64,000 bases of DNA from Candidatus Thiodubiliella sp. (GTDB taxonomy: Bacteria; Pseudomonadota; Gammaproteobacteria; PS1; Pseudothioglobaceae), in assembly GCA_029237605.1 (NCBI GenBank), contig JAQRGB010000001.1, forward strand, positions 194,303 to 258,302, in the 5' to 3' direction. A model generated the notes under the pieces. It ran no database searches. It saw nothing but the letters and a program-made list of their open reading frames with translations, and was not told the DNA's origin. This document shows positions 59,679 through 64,000 of the stretch, one piece after another. Numbering within the stretch: position 1 is the stretch's first letter; the number at the start of each line of letters is the position of its first letter. A program made the position numbers and the translations under genes.

Positions 59679-60959
59679 GTGAAAATTAAACACATACAAG
59701 CTCGTGAAATTCTAGATTCTAGAGGTAACCCAACTATTGAAGCAGATATAATTTTGGATAATGGTGTAATGGGTAGTGCAATAGTGCCATCAGGTGTATC
59801 CACTGGAACACGTGAAGCATTAGAATTGCGTGATGGTGATAAAGATCGTTACCTTGGTAAAGGAGTTCTAAAGGCAATTTCATTTATCAAAACTGAAATT
59901 AATCAAGCCTTAGTGGGACTTGATATTGTAAATTTAAAAAAAATTGATGCAACAATGATTGCACTTGACGGTACGCAGACAAAATCACGCTTAGGTGCAA
60001 ATACTATTTTAGCAGTATCATTAGCGGCAGCTCATGCAAATGCTAACAGACAAAATAAATCATTGTACGACACATTAGATTTAGGAGTTAAATATAAATT
60101 ACCAGTACCAATGATGAACATCATTAACGGTGGAGAGCATGCCAACAATAATATTGATATTCAAGAGTTTATGATTATTCCTACTGGTGCGCCAAGCTTT
60201 AAAGAAGCTTTACGTTATGGTGTAGAAATATTTCATAACCTAAAATCTATCTTAGAATATAAAAACATGAATACCTCCGTTGGTGACGAAGGTGGTTTTG
60301 CACCTGATTTAGATTCTAATGAAGATGCGATTAAAATGATTTTAAAGGCTATTGAAAAAGCAGGATATATCGCAGGTAAGGACATTTTTATCGGCATTGA
60401 TGCAGCTAGTTCTGAATTTTATAAAAATGGCACTTATAATCTTGCTTCTGAGAATAGCTCGCTAACTTCACAAGAATTTGCTGATTACTTAGCCAACTGG
60501 GTAGAAAAATATCCAGTTATATCTATAGAAGATGGTATGAGCGAAAATGACTGGGATGGTTGGAATTTACTAACCAAGAAAATTGGCGATAAAGTGCAAT
60601 TAGTTGGTGATGATTTATTCGTTACTAATAGTAAGATTCTTACTGAGGGCATTGATAAAAATATAGCTAATTCAATCCTAATAAAAGTTAATCAAATTGG
60701 TACATTAAGTGAAACTTTTTCTGCCATGGAGGTAGCCAATAAGGCTGGTTATACCTGTGTAATGTCACATCGATCTGGTGAAACTGAAGATACCACGATT
60801 GCAGATTTAGCCGTAGCAACAGGCTGTGGTCAGATCAAAGCTGGTTCACTATCTCGCTCTGATCGTTTAGCAAAATATAACCGTCTATTGCGCATTGAAG
60901 AAGAATTAGGTAAAAATGCCATTTATCCTGGGATATCTGCCTTTAATCATCTAAATTAA
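59679..60959 (+). CDS. eno: Enolase
   Basis: Interconverts 2-phosphoglycerate and phosphoenolpyruvate; in Gram-negatives it also joins the RNA degradosome. It starts at a GTG (59679) preceded by AAGGA at six bases. It contains [57 protein letters not shown] and the closing [20 protein letters not shown]. The early loop reads [10 protein letters not shown] rather than the usual SGASTGSREA. The 426 aa length is normal. pyrG, its frequent neighbour, is absent. Confidence 0.97.
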   Translation: MKIKHIQAREILDSRGNPTIEADIILDNGVMGSAIVPSGVSTGTREALELRDGDKDRYLGKGVLKAISFIKTEINQALVGLDIVNLKKIDATMIALDGTQTKSRLGANTILAVSLAAAHANANRQNKSLYDTLDLGVKYKLPVPMMNIINGGEHANNNIDIQEFMIIPTGAPSFKEALRYGVEIFHNLKSILEYKNMNTSVGDEGGFAPDLDSNEDAIKMILKAIEKAGYIAGKDIFIGIDAASSEFYKNGTYNLASENSSLTSQEFADYLANWVEKYPVISIEDGMSENDWDGWNLLTKKIGDKVQLVGDDLFVTNSKILTEGIDKNIANSILIKVNQIGTLSETFSAMEVANKAGYTCVMSHRSGETEDTTIADLAVATGCGQIKAGSLSRSDRLAKYNRLLRIEEELGKNAIYPGISAFNHLN

Positions 60960-60976
60960 CACTCTCTAGCTCTCAC

Positions 60977-62221
60977 TTGTACGATTTTTCAACTATTTGG
61001 TTAATTGTAATACTAATAGTACTTATTTTTAGCTCTGCATTTTTTTCATCGACAGAAACTTCGATGATATCTATAAATCGTTATCGCCTAAAAGCACTTG
61101 CTAAAACCAATAAAAATGCCAAACGTACCGAACGCCTATTGAGTGATTTAGACCGTTTAATTGGCACAATTTTATTAGGTAATAATCTGGTTAATATTTT
61201 TGCCGCCAGTGTTGCTACAATATTAGCGACTAAACTTTGGGGGGAAGAGTCAGTGGTATGGGTATCATTAGGACTAACTTTTGTTGTACTTATTTTCGCA
61301 GAAACTACGCCAAAAACCTTTGCTGCTAAAAATCCTGAAAAAGTTGCTTTACTTACCTCTATTGCCATAGAGCTATTCGTCAAATTATTCAAGCCTTTTG
61401 TTTGGATAATTGCACAAATCACTGCAGTTATTCTAACTTCTTTAGGAGTGAAAAAACAATACAAAAATGATGGTATTACTTCTGAAGAACTTAAAATGGT
61501 AGTGAATGAAGCTAAGCCAGTTATTGCATCAAATTATCAAAAAATGCTACTTAATATTATCGACTTAGAGCAAGTAAAAGTTGAAGATATTATGATTCTC
61601 AGAAATGAATTAATCAGCATTGACATAAATAAACCAGATGAATTCCTAAGACAATTAAAGCATATACAACACACCAGACTTCTAACTTATGACACATCAA
61701 GTGACAATATCACAGGTGTACTGCATATGCGTGATATTGTGAACTTATATGCCAAAGGTAACTTTAATGTTAAGAATGCATTAGCATTGATTCGTATGCC
61801 TTATTTTATACCAGAAGGTACTTCTCTAGCACATCAAATAGAGCATTTTAAAACACAGGGAAGACGCTTGGGTTTGGTCGTTGACGAATATGGCGAAGTA
61901 CGTGGTGCGATTGCTCTTGAAGATATTCTAGAAGAGATTGTTGGTCAATTTACTTCAAATCAGAATGAAAATATTGATGAAATTATTAAACAAAAGGATG
62001 GTAGTTATTTAGTTGATCCAAAAGTTAGTATACGAGAGTTAAATTTATTATTGCAATTAAACCTATCTGTTGCTAAAGCCAAAACTCTAAATGGTTTAAT
62101 TTTAGAAACATTACAAAGTATTCCTAAGCACGATGTCAGTGTAAAAATTGACAATATATTAATTGATGTTGTACAGATTTCTGAGCAAACTATTAGATTA
62201 GTCAAGCTTACTAAACTTTGA
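60977..62221 (+). CDS. corB: CNNM/CorB-type magnesium-cobalt transporter
   Basis: Inner-membrane divalent-cation (Mg2+/Co2+) transporter of the DUF21/CNNM family. About three membrane helices occupy residues 5-150 (SSAFFSSTETSMISINRYRL is the signature). A pair of CBS domains follows (VEDIMILRNELISIDIN and LVVDEYGEVRGAIALEDILEEIVG), and a CorC/HlyC domain ends the protein. The 414 aa length fits CorB. The only upstream start in frame is a TTG with no Shine-Dalgarno sequence; the next Met would remove the first helix. It may rely on coupling to eno, 17 bases upstream. Confidence 0.9.
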   Translation: MYDFSTIWLIVILIVLIFSSAFFSSTETSMISINRYRLKALAKTNKNAKRTERLLSDLDRLIGTILLGNNLVNIFAASVATILATKLWGEESVVWVSLGLTFVVLIFAETTPKTFAAKNPEKVALLTSIAIELFVKLFKPFVWIIAQITAVILTSLGVKKQYKNDGITSEELKMVVNEAKPVIASNYQKMLLNIIDLEQVKVEDIMILRNELISIDINKPDEFLRQLKHIQHTRLLTYDTSSDNITGVLHMRDIVNLYAKGNFNVKNALALIRMPYFIPEGTSLAHQIEHFKTQGRRLGLVVDEYGEVRGAIALEDILEEIVGQFTSNQNENIDEIIKQKDGSYLVDPKVSIRELNLLLQLNLSVAKAKTLNGLILETLQSIPKHDVSVKIDNILIDVVQISEQTIRLVKLTKL

Positions 62222-62762
62222 TTATTTTTTAAATTTTTGCTAAAATAGCTAGAATTGTCATTTTATTTTTTGTACTTTTTTGTCTTATTGAATGATTTTT
62301 TGGCTTATTGACATCTCAACTGTGTCTATAAAATCTTTATCTTTAATTTTTATATTAACTAAAAATATTGTATAGTCAGATTTAAGTGAGTTAAATGACT
62401 TTATAGCTAAAAATATTGTCATGAACAGTTTAATAGTTGCTGAATAATTCAATCATGTCTCATAATTTAGACAATTCCACGCCAATTAATCAGCTCCATA
62501 CTTGTTTTTACAAATTCATCTTTTTAATTAAACCTTTATAACAAAATACCAGAGACATAAAAAATTTTAACTTGTTAAAATATCAGAAATTTACATGATA
62601 TTAAAACTACTCTTGGTAATAAATAAAATAATAATACATATTTACATCCTTTTTGATACCAGCCTGGAATATCATTGAATTGAATTCATTCTAGCAAAAA
62701 ACTACAGTAAATAAACCAAACCAAATAATTTGAAATAATACCAAAAAATTAATAATTGCACT
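62222..62762. other. AT-rich intergenic gap, convergent ends
   Basis: About 540 bases between the convergent corB and psd genes. CTAAAAATATTGT occurs twice (near 62358 and 62406) as a short direct repeat, and TTGACA near 62309 has no well-spaced -10. I recognise no gene remnant, RNA or clear terminator. Confidence 0.4.
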
Positions 62763-63635
62763 CTACACTAAATTTTGCCCTACCCTAACTGCTACATCTT
62801 TGGTTAAATTAAATATTTGATTTGTATTCGACATAAGCATAATAATAGTAGACCCCATATCAAACCTTCCAAATTCTTCGCCTTTTTTAAGTTGAATATT
62901 CTGATTTTGATAATTAAAGTGTTGTACTTGCTTCACACACCAAAATGGCGTAATTCTCGTAAGAATAGACGTTGGCTTGCTGTTTAGTTCAGCTTCACGA
63001 ATTGGATTAATTTGTCCGTGCCATACAGTTTGTATTGAACCAACAAAAATGGCCCCTACTAAAATAAATGCACAAACACCGAATTCAGTTGCAAAATAAC
63101 ACACTACACGCTCATTACGAGCAAACAAACCATCTACACTTTGTGCAGTCTTTTTATTGACTGAAAATAAATCACCAGGAATATAATCCATGGCAATCAG
63201 TTTGCCGTTATATGGCATATGGATACGATGATAGTCTTTTGGCGATAGGTAAATTGTGGTAAAAAAACCATCGCTAAATTCACTTGCTTTCTCATTATTC
63301 GCTAACAACTGTTTGACACTATAATTATGATTTTTCGCTTGCACAATTTGCGCATTATTAATGTTGCCAACTTGAGATACAATACCATCTACAGGGCAAA
63401 TAATTGAACTTTTAGAAATAGCTCTAACGCCAGATTTTAGACTACGAGTAAAAAAATCGTTAAAACTCTTATAATCTTCTGCTTGTTCACGTTGAGCCTC
63501 AGACAAATTTATTTGGTATTTTTTAATAAACCAGTGAATAAAGGTATTTTTAAACCAAGTATTTTCAATACGTGCAAAACGAAACATTAATTTTGAGAGC
63601 AAATGCTGTGGCAATAAGTATTGCAGCCAAATCAT
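62763..63635 (-). CDS. psd: Phosphatidylserine decarboxylase
   Basis: Makes phosphatidylethanolamine from phosphatidylserine at the inner membrane. The proenzyme self-cleaves at the MGST site (GRFDMGSTIIML), where Ser becomes the pyruvoyl cofactor. FNDFFTRSLKSGVRAI, CPVDGIVSQVG and SPKDYHRIHMPYNGKL supply the other conserved Asp and His residues. The 290 aa length is typical. Its ATG overlaps the stop of the proS gene upstream (ATGA), so the two are coupled, an unusual pairing of lipid and translation genes. Confidence 0.96.
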   Translation of the reverse strand: MIWLQYLLPQHLLSKLMFRFARIENTWFKNTFIHWFIKKYQINLSEAQREQAEDYKSFNDFFTRSLKSGVRAISKSSIICPVDGIVSQVGNINNAQIVQAKNHNYSVKQLLANNEKASEFSDGFFTTIYLSPKDYHRIHMPYNGKLIAMDYIPGDLFSVNKKTAQSVDGLFARNERVVCYFATEFGVCAFILVGAIFVGSIQTVWHGQINPIREAELNSKPTSILTRITPFWCVKQVQHFNYQNQNIQLKKGEEFGRFDMGSTIIMLMSNTNQIFNLTKDVAVRVGQNLV

Positions 63636-64000
63636 ATTAATTTTGATTGAATAAATGCAAGCGCATTATCAAACTTTATTTCTAATTTTTCAGGGTTGTT
63701 TCTTGCTTTGTATTCAACATTGCCATTATCAGCATGAGTGTCGCTAAGTACTATACGATGTGGGATGCCTAAGAGATCGCTATCAGCAAACATAATACCA
63801 GCGCGCTCTTTTCTATCATCAAGCAATACTTCGATATCAGAATCCAAACATTGCTGATATAGAACATCTGCTAAGCCTTTAACACGAGTAGATTTATTGT
63901 AGTTAATTGGAACAATTACCACAGAAAAAGGCGCAACATTTACTGGGAAAATAATACCTCTATTATCATAATTTTGTTCAATTATTGCTGCCACAACACG
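63632..64000 (-). CDS. proS: Prolyl-tRNA synthetase, C-terminal part (cut by window edge)
   Basis: Only the anticodon-binding domain is present. RVVAAIIEQNYDNRGIIFPVNVAPFSVVIVPI and LLDDRKERAGIMFADSDLLGIPHRIVLS, read in pieces, are typical of bacterial-type ProRS, ending near FDNALAFIQSKLI. The track's start Met at 63994 is an internal GTG valine codon; the gene runs on beyond position 64000. It overlaps psd by four bases. Confidence 0.93.
   Translation of the reverse strand, partial: RVVAAIIEQNYDNRGIIFPVNVAPFSVVIVPINYNKSTRVKGLADVLYQQCLDSDIEVLLDDRKERAGIMFADSDLLGIPHRIVLSDTHADNGNVEYKARNNPEKLEIKFDNALAFIQSKLI

Overview
This window looks like chromosome from a gammaproteobacterium with a small, AT-rich, still-shrinking genome. 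The protein families (full-length BipA, RuvA, DinG, NtrY/TrkA/TrkH, RatA, YebC) are gammaproteobacterial. The low G+C, short intergenic gaps, single-copy housekeeping content and several decaying genes next to intact ones fit the reduced thiotrophic symbionts of the SUP05 / vesicomyid-clam group (Ruthia/Vesicomyosocius type). That placement is my inference from gene content and composition; the window has no rRNA gene to confirm it.

Layout. 0-5.3 kb: hemB, a GT25 glycosyltransferase, acs, then the ruins of an acetate-utilisation neighbourhood (a frameshifted DnaQ-like exonuclease and a frameshifted DUF4212 symporter subunit), then rpoZ. 5.4-6.4 kb: dnaQ and a Pro-Arg-His tRNA operon with a clear promoter. 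6.6-13.6 kb: a membrane-anchored putative PD-(D/E)XK protein, an empty AT-rich gap, then lemA, an HtpX-like protease, map, a DUF502 protein, aspS and nadA on one strand. 13.7-20.5 kb: yebC, an unusual Cys-rich pentapeptide-repeat membrane protein coupled to it, purL and a YgjP-type metallopeptidase. 20.5-29.5 kb: grxD, a methyltransferase, trhP, dxs, a DUF2062 protein, the rlmN/small membrane protein/ispG operon, hupB, and the smpB/ratA divergent pair. 29.5-33.3 kb: degenerate DNA including a DUF455 pseudogene, then envelope or secreted proteins (DUF3530, Sel1 repeats, rhodanese, a small Cys protein). 33.4-47.5 kb: rnhA, asnB, leuCD, ruvA, a lone RND permease, typA, rlmE, ispB, dinG. 47.5-48.4 kb: a gap holding the eroded remnant of what looks like an IS5-type element. 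48.4-54.0 kb: an ntrY/ntrX-like/trkA/trkH operon in which the NtrX-like protein lacks its AAA+ domain. 54.1-64 kb: rnd, rsmD, coaD, dnaK (with a sigma32-type promoter), dnaJ, eno, corB, psd and the C-terminal end of proS.

Together these genes cover tetrapyrrole, NAD, purine, leucine, asparagine, isoprenoid/quinone, CoA and phospholipid synthesis, translation and tRNA/rRNA modification, chaperones, and potassium and divalent-metal transport. That is a self-sufficient biosynthetic core, with transport and regulation being pruned. I found no CRISPR array, prophage, intact transposase, restriction-modification system or secondary-metabolite cluster. The most unusual items are the Cys-ladder pentapeptide protein, the AAA-less NtrX-like regulator, the membrane-tethered nuclease-like protein, the overlapping divergent smpB/ratA start codons, and the layered pseudogenes.
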